Shown piece after piece: positions 1 through 12,740 of a stretch of DNA of 64,000 bases. The translations under genes were made by a program, and so were the position numbers. Under the pieces are notes generated by a model. The model worked only from the letters and a program-made list of their open reading frames with translations, made no database searches and was not told the DNA's origin. Source of the DNA: Elysia chlorotica. Lineage: Eukaryota > Mollusca > Gastropoda > Plakobranchidae. Positions within the stretch are counted from its first letter, which is position 1. The number at the start of each line of letters is the position of its first letter. The stretch is taken from contig RQTK01000095.1 of NCBI GenBank assembly GCA_003991915.1, positions 593,432 through 657,431 on the forward strand. The letters are read 5' to 3'.

Positions 1-108
1 TGGGGTATGAAGAGTAGTAGTATATGGAAAAGAAAAACAAAGCCATGATTAGACCTAAACACTCTTGGCGGATCTAACAAGACATGAGGCGAGCTGGCGA
101 GGTCTTAC

Positions 109-3100
109 TCTGATTTGGGGTCCATTTTGATGTCGAATATTTTGTTGAAGGCGCCGTTGGCTGAGACCAGCATGGCCGTGCGGTCGTCTTTGTTGTCCTC
201 CAGGTAGGAGCGCCTCACGTAGTCCTCCTTCACCAGGGCGGCGCCGGCAGTCACACTCGTCAGGTAGTGGGTGCCTGGGGGAGGCGGGGGGGTTATCAGG
301 GATAAAATTGTATCTTTGCCTTAATCAAAATCGCTATAATATTATAATTGTACAATACGCCTTGTCGTTAGTGCTAAGTGCTCTAGAATTAAGCTCTAAA
401 CCATCTATCGTATGTATACTTAGTGCATTACGTTAACGTTAGAACAATATTTCTTAGACTAATTTATAGGCACAAAGCGCCAACAAATTAACAGAAATTA
501 AATATCAGGTTAGTTTGGCGTAAGGGGTGGAGATATTAAGGATAAAAGCGTATCTGTGCCTACAACAGAAATCACTTTAGTATTATAAAACATACCATGC
601 GCCCCGCACGTCGTTAATGCAAATAGCTACATAATTGTGCTTTAAGTCATGACGGTCATAGACACAAATCTTTAGTGTAACACTTTAACGTTACAGCATG
701 TTACCCTAGACCGGTACATTGGCTTAATTGCCATATATTACCAGAAGTTAAATATCGATTAGCTTTAGGTCATGTGCCTGGACTAGAACAGTTTCTACAA
801 AAGGTTTAAATCGCTCTGATCATTGTGTGGGCCCTGGCGCAGAGCCAGGCAGTGAGGCACTCACAGTCTTTGGTGTGTGTGAGGGATGGAAGAGGAAGAG
901 AGGTAACTCGCTGTTTACCTTCCCGGCCTGAGAGGTTCCAGTTATGTACCCTTAGCCCTGGCCCACTCTGCTGTGTAGCGTGCGGGTCACGTGACTTACC
1001 AAAGTTCCTGACGAGAAGCTCGCTCTCGTAGCGCGCCCGGTCGGTCTGGTTCATCTCCAGGTGGGTGGCGATGTTCAGCAGGCTAGACTTGAACTCGGGG
1101 CTCAGGGAGGAGCCGGGCCGAAGGTTTGCCTTGTACCTGGTAGGAGATCACAAGGCTAACGCCAATGCTCAAATAGCCTCACATACATTGCAATGAGCGT
1201 GAAAACAACAGCTATTGCCTATACGTGTGTCCGGTACCTAATGAATAGGTGAGTTGGTACAGAGGCCGTCATGTTTTTAAACGGGTGTTAGATTGTATGC
1301 TGTCTTAACTGCATGTTCGGATCAGTTGCCGCTCACCTTAGAACCCCTCTTTCCCTTCACCCACACACACACACACCCACCTGTGGTAGCGCATCTGGAT
1401 GCGGATGGTTGCCGACTTGTCCTCTATCTGCTTGCTCTTGACCTGGGCGAACTCCCTGGAAAACTTGCCGTTGATGGTGTAGCCTGCCAGAGTGAGGCCG
1501 GCGTTGGAGTTGATGGATCGCGCCGTCACAGACTGGAAGTCCTTCCACTCGTCGATCAGCTCCGCGAACGTCTGCACCTCGCTCCGCTGGGGGCACCGGG
1601 TTCAAGTCGGTGGTAGTTTGTAAATGCGGTAATTGTGGTGAATAAATTTTTTTTTGTTAAAAATAATAATAACATTGGTTTAGATAGTACAATCTAATCA
1701 TAAAATAATGGAGCTAGGAGCAAACTATTTGAATCCCAAAATCTCCAAAACCGCACAAGATTAAGCTACGAAATTAATTAGGCAGATGGCGTTTTGACTG
1801 TAGATTTGCATGAGCAGATTTATTTTGAAGAAATTATTTCATTTCACCACAATGCGCCCAAATCCAATTAATCAACGAATTAATAAAAAAAAAATCATGT
1901 ATTTTTAAAAATACGAACAGATCAGATACAGATTCTGCTTCCTTCCCTTCCTTCGGCAACCAATCAATCGAAAGTTGGCTGATCAAAATAAACGTTAAGC
2001 GCGCATGGCTGAACCAAGTCTCGAGTCTGGGCCCTAGATCTATGTTTAGAATAAGTTTTAGGCTACGATCAAACAGAAAGCGAGAGCTGTCACTGGCTAT
2101 GTGAAGTGAGACTCGACATTTTAGAGTGTTTCTTTTGGTAAATTGAGACACGGCACTTTAGAGTGTTTCTCTATGTGAAGTGACACTCGACACTTTAAAG
2201 TGTTTCTCTATGCGAAGTGAGATTCGACACTTTAGAGTGTTTCTCTATGCGAAGTGAGACTCGACACTTTAGAGTGTTTCTCTAGGCGAAGTGAGACTCG
2301 ACACTTTAGAGTGTTTCTCTATGTGAAGTGAGACTCGGCACTTTAGAGTGTTTCTCTATGCGAAGTGAGACTCGGCACTTTAGAGTGTTTCTCTAGGTGA
2401 AGTGAGACTCGACACTTTAGAGTGTTTCTCTTTGTGAAGTGAGACTCGACACTTTAGAGTGTTTCTCTATGTGAAGTGAGACTCGGCACTTTAGAGTGTT
2501 TCTCTAGGTGAAGTGAGACTCGGCACTTTAGACCGTTTTTATTTGGGAAGTGAGACTCGGCACTTTAGAGTGTTTCTCTATGCGAAGTAAGACTCGGCAC
2601 TTTAGAGTGTTTATCTATGTGAAGTGAGACTCGGCACTTTAGGTCACTGGCTATGTGAAGTGAGACTCGACATTTTAGAGTGTTTCTTTTGGTAAATTGA
2701 GACACGGCACTTTAGAGTGTTTCTCTATGTGAAGTGACACTCGACACTTTAAAGTGTTTCTCTATGCGAAGTGAGATTCGACACTTTAGAGTGTTTCTCT
2801 ATGTGAAGTGACACTCGGCACTTTAAAGTGTTTCTCTATGCGAAGTGAGATTCGACACTTTAGAGTGTTTCTCTATGTGAAGTGACACTCGGCACTTTAA
2901 AGTGTTTCTCTATGCGAAGTGAGATTCGACACTTTAGAGTGTTTCTCTATGTGAAGTGACACTCGGCACTTTAAAGTGTTTCTCTATGCGAAGTGAGATT
3001 CGGCACTTTACAGTGTTTCTCTAGGTGAAGTGAAACTTCACACTTTAGAGTGTTTCTCTTTGTGAAGTAAGACTCGACACTTTAGAGTGTTTCTCTATGT

Positions 3101-3527
3101 GAAGTGAGACTCGGCACTTTAGACCGTGTTTCTCTTTGGTGAAGTGAGACTCGGCACTTTAGAGTGTTTCTCTATGCTGAAGTGAGACTCGGCACTTTAG
3201 AGTGTTTCTCTATGGGAAGTGAGACTCGACACTTTAGAGTGTTTCTCTATGCGAAGTGAGACTCGACACTTTAGAGTGTTTCTACCAACCCAACCCCCAA
3301 CCCCAACCCCTCTCTCTGGGTTGAACGGCGATGAAAGCGTCAAACTACATGTACACGTAATAAGAAAGCAACCAACTTGCCTGATACACCTGGGCGTGCG
3401 GGTTTGAATCCTGCCCCTCCCTATCGAGGCACCAGCGGGGGTCCTCTGTCAGCCACTCGGGCTGCGCAGCATCGCTGGTCACGTGATCCAGCCAGCACAG
3501 TGTGAGCAAGATGGCCGCCAAGACTCC
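109..3527 (-). CDS. MPEG1: MPEG1/perforin-2-like MACPF protein, partial (3' end beyond left edge)
   Basis: Minus-strand exons with GT/AG borders: 3527-3390 (tentative), 1586-1381, 1136-1000 and 274-109. The last three join in frame. The product carries the MACPF core: a phase-0 exon starting RSEVQTF, then an exon ending NFG that joins THYLTSVTAGAAL, which fits the MACPF signature around an F-G-T-H box and continues as in macrophage-expressed gene 1 proteins. Family members are membrane-anchored pore formers acting in phagosomes/endosomes against engulfed bacteria. The 46-codon exon at 3390-3527 encodes a hydrophobic stretch (VLAAILLTLCW) followed by a DPRWCL motif and looks like the signal-peptide end of the same gene, but no ATG is seen before it. 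The segment expected between it and the MACPF exons (about 50 residues) was not found; that interval is mostly satellite. The donor at 108-104 (GTAAG) shows that the gene continues left of the window. Confidence 0.8.
2089..3285. repeat. 37-bp satellite array with higher-order structure
   Basis: About 32 head-to-tail copies of a 37-bp unit of the type GAAGTGAGACTCGACACTTT followed by AGAGTGTTTCTCTATGC. Each unit contains the short palindrome ACACT-TTAG-AGTGT. A block of about 160 bp beginning GTCACTGGCTATGTGAAG occurs at 2090 and again at 2643, and 74-bp dimers alternate at about 2795-3000, so there is higher-order repetition. It lies in an intron of the MPEG1-like gene. Confidence 0.95.
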
Positions 3528-3661
3528 CTGTGTGTGGGGAAAAAACACTTGATTAAGATTGGATTAAACAATAGTCAACCTGCAACCTCTCCTTAAAAAA
3601 AATACCCTTAAAGGCAGGTTTTCCCTTCAATGTGGCCAACTTGAGTGCCTGAGGTTTCAAC

Positions 3662-3760
3662 ACTTAGTGCTCGGAGCTGACGAGTAGGAGATCGGTGGTT
3701 CAAATCTTAGCTGGTTTTAGCTCATACCAATAGTTGTAATTTTTACGGGAAAGCTAGGGC
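3662..3760 (+). mobile_element. tRNA-derived SINE, second family, fragment
   Basis: The sequence from ACTTAGTGCTCGGAGCTGAC to a B-box-like GGTTCAAATC and CTTAGCTGG resembles 28250-28310 and the reverse complement of about 50600-50650. The recurring layout of an A-box-like segment and a GGTTCRAATC B box points to a tRNA-derived SINE different from the main family. The downstream end is not clear. Confidence 0.45.
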
Positions 3761-5067
3761 AGTAAAAAAATAAAACAAGATTGCACTAAGGTCCTAACTA
3801 AATATTATCAACTGCAACTGGTGTGTCGGCCTAGGGGCCTATCTTACACAAATGATTTCGTATTGATAAACAGTTATATTACGGTATTATTTTAAAAAAA
3901 AAGTCTTATAAAAACACACGACTTTGAATATACCACACACTAAGCGGAACATTGAAGTTCTAACTCGGGTATAATTATTATTTCACATTTTACTTAAACG
4001 TGGAACTAACATTGTTTAAAGAAAGCGACAAAGAAAAAACACGACTTTTTTATTACAGTAACTACAATCTCTAGCTGAATCCCGCCTCTCCAGACCTGTA
4101 TATCGTTGTACTCTGTTCTCTCAGCTCTTCATATTTTGTTGTCACTCTCATTGTCCCAAAGTTAAAGTCCTCAGTCTGGGTTTTTTTACTCTATATCTTT
4201 ATTAGGTCCCTCCATTTATAATATCAAATTCATAGTGTTTCTCCCTAGCGTCACTTCATTCCCTCCTGTAAGTTTTACTTGTCTTCGTATTCCGCGACCT
4301 CTGTTTCTGACATGGGTACTGTTTTAATTTTGTTTTGAAATCAACCTATTTCTTTCTGCTTATGCCCTCACATTCTTGTTTACCGATAGTTTCTGTTCAT
4401 GTGTCAGTCTTGTTTTATGTACACCCTCACCACAAAATTTCAAATTTCATTTAGATACATGATAAGAGAAGTATTCTCATCAAATATGTTATTTCCGTGA
4501 TCTAAGTCATAAGAAGCATAAAATCAACACACGAATATATATAAACATACATATATATCAATTACAAAGGTTTTGGTTTGAACGAAACCGAAAGGGGGAC
4601 CATGTTCTCTGAGTGTGTTATATGAACTTTGCACATCTAACAACTAAATGTATACGTGTAGCGCTGTGCACCAGACTGCCTGACCTGAGGCGAGGATTCG
4701 GTTGTCGCATCCTTCAAAAGGCTGAACGAGGCGTTCAGATAACGTTGCAAGATAACGTTGCATAGGTAAGCAAAATCAAATACATATGCTTAAATAAACA
4801 AAACCGCTTTGTAAGGCCGGGGTTAAGGTCTGGTGGACTTGATTAGTTCAGTCTATTTGTAGTTAACACAAGCAATTAGAAAGTTCAAGGTCGTGATGAA
4901 AATGTAATTTATTTAATTGTTTTCTGTTTTGTTTTGTTTTTAGTTTCTGGTTTGTTTTGTTGTTGTTGTTGTTGTTGTTGTTGTTTTGTGTGTGTGTTTT
5001 TTTTTCCACGATTTTTCTATCAGAAACAATAATTTCTTAGCCAGGATACGAAGAATACTGAAAGGGG

Positions 5068-5455
5068 CACCAGGGAAGAAAGCATACGAAGATTTGTTGT
5101 AACTTGGCAGCAGGGAAGAAAGCACACATAGATTTGTTGTAACTTGGCATGATAATGAAAGCACACATAGATTTGTTGTAACTTGGTAGCAGGGGAGAAA
5201 GCACACGTAGATTTGTTGTAACTTGGTAGCAGGGAAGAAAGCACACGTAGATTTGTTGTAACTTGGCAGCAGGGAAGAAAGCACACGTAGATTTGTTGTA
5301 ACTTGGCATCGGGGAAGAAAGCACACGTAGATTTGTTGTAACTTGGCAGCAGGGAGAAAGCACACGTAGATTTGTTGTAACTTGGCAGCAGGGAAGAAAA
5401 CACACATAGATTTGTTGTAACTTGGCAGCAGGGAAGAAAGCACACTTTGTTGTAA
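5068..5455. repeat. 40-bp minisatellite (about 9.5 copies)
   Basis: Tandem copies of a 40-bp unit containing GCACACGTAGATTTGTTGTA and ACTTGGCAGCAGGGAAGAAA. One unit is altered to GCATGATAATGAAA, and others vary by a few bases. 40 is not a multiple of 3, so the reading frame shifts between units and the apparent repetitive open frames on the minus strand are not proteins. Confidence 0.95.
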
Positions 5456-6684
5456 ATTATGGAACACAGATTGCTAAGGAGGTTGTGGCGTTGAGTTGAT
5501 GAAGCGCATCTCTTTTTCAGGTAAATTGTTGAATAAATATAAAGCACGTAGACTCGGACAAACTACATTGTTAACATTAAAAAATAATGAATACTAGAAA
5601 TCCTTTGCAGAAACCCAATAATTTAACTGTAATAATAAACACAATGTCTATCCATGCAATAAGGAATAGAGAGGGAAGAAAACACATGGCCTATCAGTGC
5701 AATAAGGAATATAGTTTAAAAGAGACCACGGATTTATCACAATCAACGAAACAAGGAATACATACGGACGGAAACCACGGGTCCACCGACGCAGAGAGGA
5801 ATGGGGATTACAGGAATGTACGTGGATATAACTTTAACAACAGTAATTTCAACCATTTAGGAGTAGACGGAATGACTGTAGGAAAGCAGGGATCTTGTGC
5901 TTTCTTAAAACAACGTTTATCAATATTTTAATGGAGTCTACCACATACCCACTTTTTATGTCAATTTATTATTGCATCGGATATTCGTGATAAGCAACCG
6001 ATGGTTTCCGAAATCTTCAATAAAACGTGGTTCTCAAAATAATAAAAAGCCATACCTTTCCTGCGGCAGTCGACATGATCATTAGCGTCTAGAATTCCGT
6101 TAAACCATCATCAATACTGCACAATATCGGATCTTCACACACCAACAGTTTATTGTTTTACTGCTCGGGTGATGCCTCTGTAGTGTTAATGGATGAATAT
6201 TGCTGTGTGTATATCGATCTTATCAACTTATCAACTTATCAGATATTAATTATTATCAATCAGATAGCATGGGGTGTTTTTCCCCATTTTGCGCATAGTG
6301 ATAAGCCCTTGACTTTCACCGCCACTCGTTATTAGTATTTCTGTACCGTAAGCGATTCGTGGGTAAAAAATCATCCGGTGAAATATAAAGAGAAAAAATA
6401 GCAAGGTCACCGGGACTGTTGTTGTTGGGTGTTTTTTAAACAGTAAACCACTCGTAGGTGTTTATCAGCCAGTGACCCTAAAAGACGATTAAAAATAAAT
6501 TGCAAATGGCGGAAAATAGTTATGTAATAATTGCACCTTTCTACAAACCTAGCTATCAATCCACTTACTTATCTGTTTATTTATCTATATTTATATCTAC
6601 CGGTTATTTCTATCAAATTGTCTGTTTCTCTGTACAAGTAAACTATTGTTTATGTCCAGAAAGGCTAATCACTGTTCTTGCATT

Positions 6685-6920
6685 GGTTTAACGTCCAACA
6701 TCAGCACTATAAATAGGCTATATTGTAGATGGCCCCAAGACTGACGTCTGACAATTTTACGTGCTGCCACACACGAGACAGGGCGGGGATACCATGATTT
6801 TTTGCTCAACCGATCACACTGACATCGCCCCAACCAGAAGGGAGCGCAATCTCTATGGCTCGAAAACAGACCTTTTGCGTCGGAAGCCGATGTTCTATCC
6901 CAGGGCCACCGCGCTTCCAA
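6685..6920 (-). mobile_element. tRNA-derived SINE copy (head type A)
   Basis: Read on the minus strand it starts with a tRNA-like head (GCGCGGTGGCCCTGGGATAG, then CATCGGCTTCCGACG), runs through a body containing GGCAGCACGTAAAATTGTCA and TTGGGGCC, and ends near GTTGGACGTTAAACC. Matching copies occur at 7693-7915 and 22151-22411, and the same body follows a different head at 44020 and 51930. Confidence 0.85.
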
Positions 6921-6959
6921 GACTTACCACAATGAATGTTTTTACCACTATTGACATAC

Positions 6960-7499
6960 AGAATAAGCAGGAGGAAGAGCAGATGAGTGAGGATCAGGAA
7001 GGAGGAAGAGCAGAGGGAGGAGGAAGAAAGAGCAGGAGGGAGAAAGAACAGAGGGAAAAAGTGCAAAAGGGAGGAAGAGGATGAGAGAGGAGGAACACAA
7101 AAGGAACAGGGGGAGGAAGAGCAGTAGTGATGACAGCATGAGGGAGGAAGAAAAATGGGAGGAGAAATAGAGTGATAAAGAGCAGGAGGGAGGAAGAGGA
7201 TGAGGGAAAGGAGCTTGAGGGAGGAAGATTGGAAAGAAGGAATAGCAGGAGGAGGAAGAGCAAAAGGGGGGCGGACCACATAGAGGAAGAGCAGGGTGAA
7301 GGAAAAGGAGGAAAAGCAGATGACGGAGGAACAGGGGGGAGGAAGAGGAGGAGGGAAATAGAGCAGAGGGAGGAGGAGCAGGAGTACGTACATAAACAGA
7401 TTATAGCCTACTATAGGCTTACGTTTGAAGGAGAGAGAGAGAGAGTGGGAGGGAGAGGGAGAGAAAGGGAGAGAGAGAGAGAGAGAGAGAGATGGAGAA

Positions 7500-7538
<39 letters not shown>

Positions 7539-7560
7539 GAGAACGTATTTATTTGTGTGA
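6960..7560. repeat. Purine-rich tract (GGA/GAA) ending in (GA)n
   Basis: About 600 bases of the plus strand are strongly purine-biased. They are built of irregular GGAGGAAGAGCA-like units up to about 7385 and then (GA)n at 7430-7535. The opposite strand is correspondingly pyrimidine-rich, which creates a long low-complexity reading frame that is not a gene. Confidence 0.85.
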
Positions 7561-7692
7561 ATGTGTGTGAGAGAGAGAGTGTGTGTATGTGAGAGTGAGT
7601 ATTACCATTACTGAAGCTTATATAAGGGACAGAGAGGTGTAACTTGAGAGAATTAGAGATAATTATGTAACGTTTGAGGGACAGAGAGTTAA

Positions 7693-7915
7693 GTTGAGTT
7701 AGTTTAACGCCCAACATCAGCACTTTATACGCTATATTGTGGACAGACCCCAAGACTGACGTCTGGCAATTTTATGTGCTGTCACACACGACACATGGCG
7801 GAGATACCATGACTCCTGTCTCAGTTGGTCACATTAAACTGACACCGACCCAACCAGTAGGGAGCGAACCAAGAACCTTTTGCGTCGGAAGCCGATGTTC
7901 AAACCCAGGTACGTG
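7693..7915 (-). mobile_element. tRNA-derived SINE copy (head type A)
   Basis: Same element and orientation as the copy at 6685-6920: tail GTTAAACTAACTC on the minus strand, the conserved body with TGACAGCACATAAAATTGCC, and the CATCGGCTTCCGACGC head segment. The extreme 5' part of the head has decayed. Confidence 0.8.
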
Positions 7916-8655
7916 ACCTGAGAGAAATATTTGTGTCCTATAATGCACCCTATGTAAGACTCACATGTTTGCATTCTATTTAGGACTTGGTGACTTGCAC
8001 CCTGCTCGGATTTATTTAAGAACCGCGCTGTTGTATCTTGATAATATGATTTATAAAGCAATGTAAGATGCAAACCGGTTATAGTGGGTAAAAAACCGGT
8101 CCTAGTTAGGAGCGTATTGTACAAAACTAACACTAAACTCTTCCCCGCTGCTACTGTTAATTTGATCGAACCTTTTAGAGCTTAGATGTTAAAATTTCAT
8201 AAATTTAGATAATTTATTAATATTGATTACAGCTAGGCTAAAAAAGGTATAAAGGTTTTAGTGTCGCACAAATAATATTATTATGCTAGCACAGACGCGA
8301 ACTGTCGCAAGTGGTAGAGTATCGTAAAATGTCCCCCAAAGTGTGATCAAAGTTATTCTTGTGTAGATTTTAGAAATAAATGTGTTTACAGGACACTAGA
8401 GGTTGTTACAAATCATCAAGAATATAAAGTATGCCCTAGCTCACAGATTTTTTAACCCTTGCACTGTATGTCGGTGTGATTTTTTTGTTCTCAAAAGAAG
8501 AGTCTACTGAAAATTCTTGTCTCACAGAGTATTTTCCCCTGCTTTCCTTTTACTTCCGTCAACATGGTTGCATACATGATACACCATCAACTGAAACACC
8601 AAAAATAAAATCAGACATTTCTTGTTATCTTTAGTATAAGTTTTATCCTCTCAAG

Positions 8656-11600
8656 ATGAGGGTTGAAAAGTGCTTCTTTTGCTCAGCGCCCATATACCCA
8701 GGCCACGGCATTAATTTTGTTCGAAACGACAGCAAGGTAAATCGAAAGAGACATGTCAAAATTGAGTATGGATCTAGATCTACTAGTTACTAGTACTACA
8801 TACTCTCCATTTATTACTACAATCTAGATCTAATATCTCCATTAATTAATACAAATCTAGATTATAGATCTAAGTAATACCTTATGCATTGCAGCCTGTA
8901 AGTGTTAAATCTTGATGAGATCCATTATAAACTACTATAAATTTATAACTTAATAAATAATTAGCCTAGTTAACTCTAGGCTAGCTACCCATCTCAGTCA
9001 CGCTTGGCTTAGTCTTAGTCTTACAGTTTATTGGTACAAACCAGGTAAAAATTGTGTTAACTTATTTTAAAAAAGTGAAGTTTTCATCTGTTGGTTTTGA
9101 AATCAGTTCCAAGGGAAAAAATCCAGATGAATGAATTTTAAATCCAGATCTTGTTTACACAGGATGATTTGAGCTCATCCAATCCAAATTCCAAAACGGC
9201 AAGAGCATGCCTATAGATTTAGATGTGAAATCCAAAGAGAAGGGAAAAGATATCTAGGCCTAGTTAGCTTTCACATTTAGATTTATCCTTTCTCGGGCCT
9301 TTATAAAAGACAATGTTATAACGAATGAGTAAAAATGGGCTCATTTTATTCAAAAGTTGACCTAATGCTGAAAACATTGGTAAAAATTGACCAAACTTTC
9401 ATGCACCAAGGGGTTTTACCCCTCTTGAAATCATTTACTCGATACAGATAGGGACATGTATTTAAATGCTTTATAAAACCTAGGCTTGCTCAGAGTCATG
9501 CAATGATTGACGAGATGTGCACAATTCTCACATTCACCCCAGCTATGAAACCATTGACACCAAATATTAGGGCAATTGTGACTGATAAGCATCTTTTTTT
9601 TTTATTATTTGCAGTTTTTAAAATGTTCTTGGTGTACATAGACAGTCTTTGCTGTACAAATAGGAATAGCATATATATCGGCAGGGTGTTGGATCCATTC
9701 ATATTAATAACATAATGAAATCATAATTGTACATTAGAAAACTGTCTTTTTATGGTCTTTTCTCCTTTTTAGCTAACTGTCCATATCAAGCTAGATCTAG
9801 ATTGCTTCTTTCTTTTGAAAAAAATTTGTTTAATGTCAAATTCTATTTTTTAAATGAGAGGCTCAAATATTTGTATTCTATTTTCACCAAGCTAATTCAC
9901 AGTTAATGCAAGTAAAATAATTTATGATATTAATAATTTAATACATGTGACATTAAAACTTACAGAAAAAATGAAGCTGGAGAATGATTTGCTTTCTTTG
10001 GAACAGCACCTTAAAAAATGGAGTCCATGTCGATTTTATAGTGAATTCCCAAACGTTTTGAATTTCAGTTTTTCAGATTTTGTCGTTCAAAGTGTCATAA
10101 GGCATTCCAGAAGAAACGCAATCCAAGAAAGGCTAGATGGACAAAGGCGTTTAGGAAATCGGCTGGCAAAGAGCTCACAGTGGATGCATCTTTAGAGTTT
10201 GAAAAACGCAGAAATGAGCCAGTCAAGTACAACAAAGAGTTGTGGCAAAATACAGGTACGTCCAGTTTGATATATATATATTATAATATATTATAGACAC
10301 AGTAGAAGTAGAACTCAAATACAACAAACTTAGACTCAACAAACACACAAATATCCACATTCTTTTTCTTCTTTGTCCTTATCAGGCTACCGTTGATCTT
10401 GCAAACTAATCTCATATTCATCCTCATATCCAACAAACCAGAGGCGTATGCAGGCTAAGAAAGTTGCGTACCCGACACTTGTTAAAAATATACAACCAAA
10501 GAACATACCCGACACTTGTTAAAAATATACAACCAAAGATCTGCCGACTCGTCGCTAAAAAATAACACTTCTCCAGTTGCTGTTGTGTTGTTGTTAGTCC
10601 AGTGGCCTCTGAGCTTGCCCTCTTTTGCCTAGGGTCATGAAGGAAAAGGCAGCAGTTCTCTGTAGCTGCGCTGAGGTGGAATGCAATGCCGTTTGGAGGT
10701 CAGGTCTCATAGGAAGGAACTGCTGTCTTGGTTGGCTAAGACGGGGGCATTGGAACAGTGTGTGTTCCACGGTCTCCAAACTGTAAGCCAGGGCTGACAT
10801 CATGTAGTGTAGGTTAAAATGTAAAAAAAAATGACGAGCGTCAACGTAAGGGGAGAGTGGCAGTCGACGGACGATCGTTGACCATGATCCAAGAGAAAAG
10901 GCTGCCAGTAATAACTTGGGATGTGTGTTGTGTGTGTTAGTTTTGTATGAAAGAAGATGTTATGGGAAAGTTGTTGGTAGTATGCTTTTTTTGTTTTTGT
11001 CATTGGCTTAACACCATCTAGGTACAAACATGTAGTGTGGGTCTATGGAGGCACTACAGAGCAACACATCGCTTCAATTAATCTTTTGTCTTACTTTTGA
11101 AAATAAACAAGCTAGTTCGTTGAGTCTGAGCTATACTGTATATATATACTCTTTAATGATATCTTGTTTCCTTATAAATTAAAACAATTTGTCAAATATT
11201 TTCACAATTTATAAATTGTCAGTAATTATTCACTTTCAAAAAGTGAAGTCTTCTACCCATGACAAGCTGATTCAGAAAGGACACTTTTTTTTTCTATCAT
11301 TATCAATAGAGGACCTGTCATGCAGGGCAGACAACTAGATAGATAAAGATTCTTGCCATATGGCTTAAAAATGATGAATCTAATCTTAGATCTTAAATCA
11401 TCATGTTCTGCTCGTCTTCTTGAATACATGAAAGATTATCGGTCCTATAAGAGCCTACAAATACAAACACCGTCAATAAAATAAAGGTTCATGTACTTAT
11501 TTTTTTACAGTGATAAATGTAAAGACCAGCCTTTAACATCAGCGGCAAACTCAAACATGACAAGGATTTTAATGGATATATGATGTTTAAATAAATCACA

Positions 11601-12588
11601 AAGATGGTATGGTTAATTGTTATTTTCTTTGTACCTTATTGTTATTGTGTTTGTTTCTATACAGTTTTTTTTCCCCAATTACATGATTAAAACTGACAAT
11701 GAACCCTTTTCTTCTGCTGTTATAGTGAAAGCGATGCAGAAAATTGAAGCAATAAAGACCAGGCGACAGAATCATTTTATCGCAAACAGGTGATCACTTT
11801 TTTTTTAATAAATATATTATGACATTTTATGAGCAGATGTTTTGATAGAAATATTATATGCAAGGGTAGCCAATGTTGTTTTTCTTTTTGTTTTTAGTTT
11901 TGTTTTGTCCAGCTTACATAAAAAACTGCATCTTTTGTTTGTTGTTTTATGATCAGTGAAAAAGCATCAGTGTGAGGTAGAATATTATGTAAATAAATAT
12001 TACTTTGTATCTTTGTCTCTCTGTTGGGGTAGAATCATCAAGATGGCAGACCCACATTTTTCTTTTTTTTTCATGTAGTACTTGAATTTCCTAGAATTGT
12101 TTTTGTCTAGAGTCACTGTGAATAGCAAGGACTGGGGTCTTGGCAACTCGCATAACATGGTTAAAGCAAGAGTTAATAATTATAAAGTATGAATACATAT
12201 AATTATGTTTCTATCTTTTGTATGTACTTTTTGTCAATCATAATTGTTGGTTATACATATAAGTACACCTGTTTTTTAATTAATAGAAAATCTATAATTA
12301 CCTTTTACTTGATTGTACTGGTAGCTTAAAAAGAATATATTCTGTAACTCTTATTTTCTATCGTTAATTATTTGCAGTTTCTAAGCTTCCTGTGCCACTA
12401 GAAGGCTATTATTTGTTACATGTATTAACATAATTATGCTCCTTTTTATATCTTAACCATTTAGACTAAAGAAAGGCAAAGAACTGAGAAAGCTTGCAGA
12501 CAAAGTGGAAGTAGAAAAGAACATACATCTCATCAAGTCACCAGCAGGTAGGCTAGTAAATAGATTGTAATGGACATACACAGCACTA

Positions 12589-12674
<86 letters not shown>

Positions 12675-12676
12675 CT

Positions 12677-12740
<64 letters not shown>

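Larger units (their letters stand above)
3528..8655. other. Intergenic region between the MPEG1-like gene and RSL24D1
   Basis: No gene is supported here. It holds a tRNA-derived retroposon head near 3662-3760, a (TTG)n run at 4958-4986, a 40-bp minisatellite, two SINEs, and a purine-rich tract ending in (GA)n. An open frame at 5587-5931 lies in diverged copies of local repeat sequence and shows no domain. The 5' ends of the two flanking, divergently transcribed genes should lie in this region. Confidence 0.7.

Noticed and set aside
4940..5547. Overlapping repetitive frames (QVTTNLCVL type) on the minus strand
   Set aside because: The 40-bp minisatellite is read in three frames. The unit length is not a multiple of three, so no constant peptide repeat results.
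5587..5931. 114-residue open frame
   Set aside because: It lies in degenerate local repeat sequence, has no recognisable motif and no splice or promoter context.
6806..7753. 315-residue Ser/Leu/Pro-rich frame on the minus strand
   Set aside because: It is the complement of the purine tract and runs into SINE sequence at both ends; there is no domain or splice structure.
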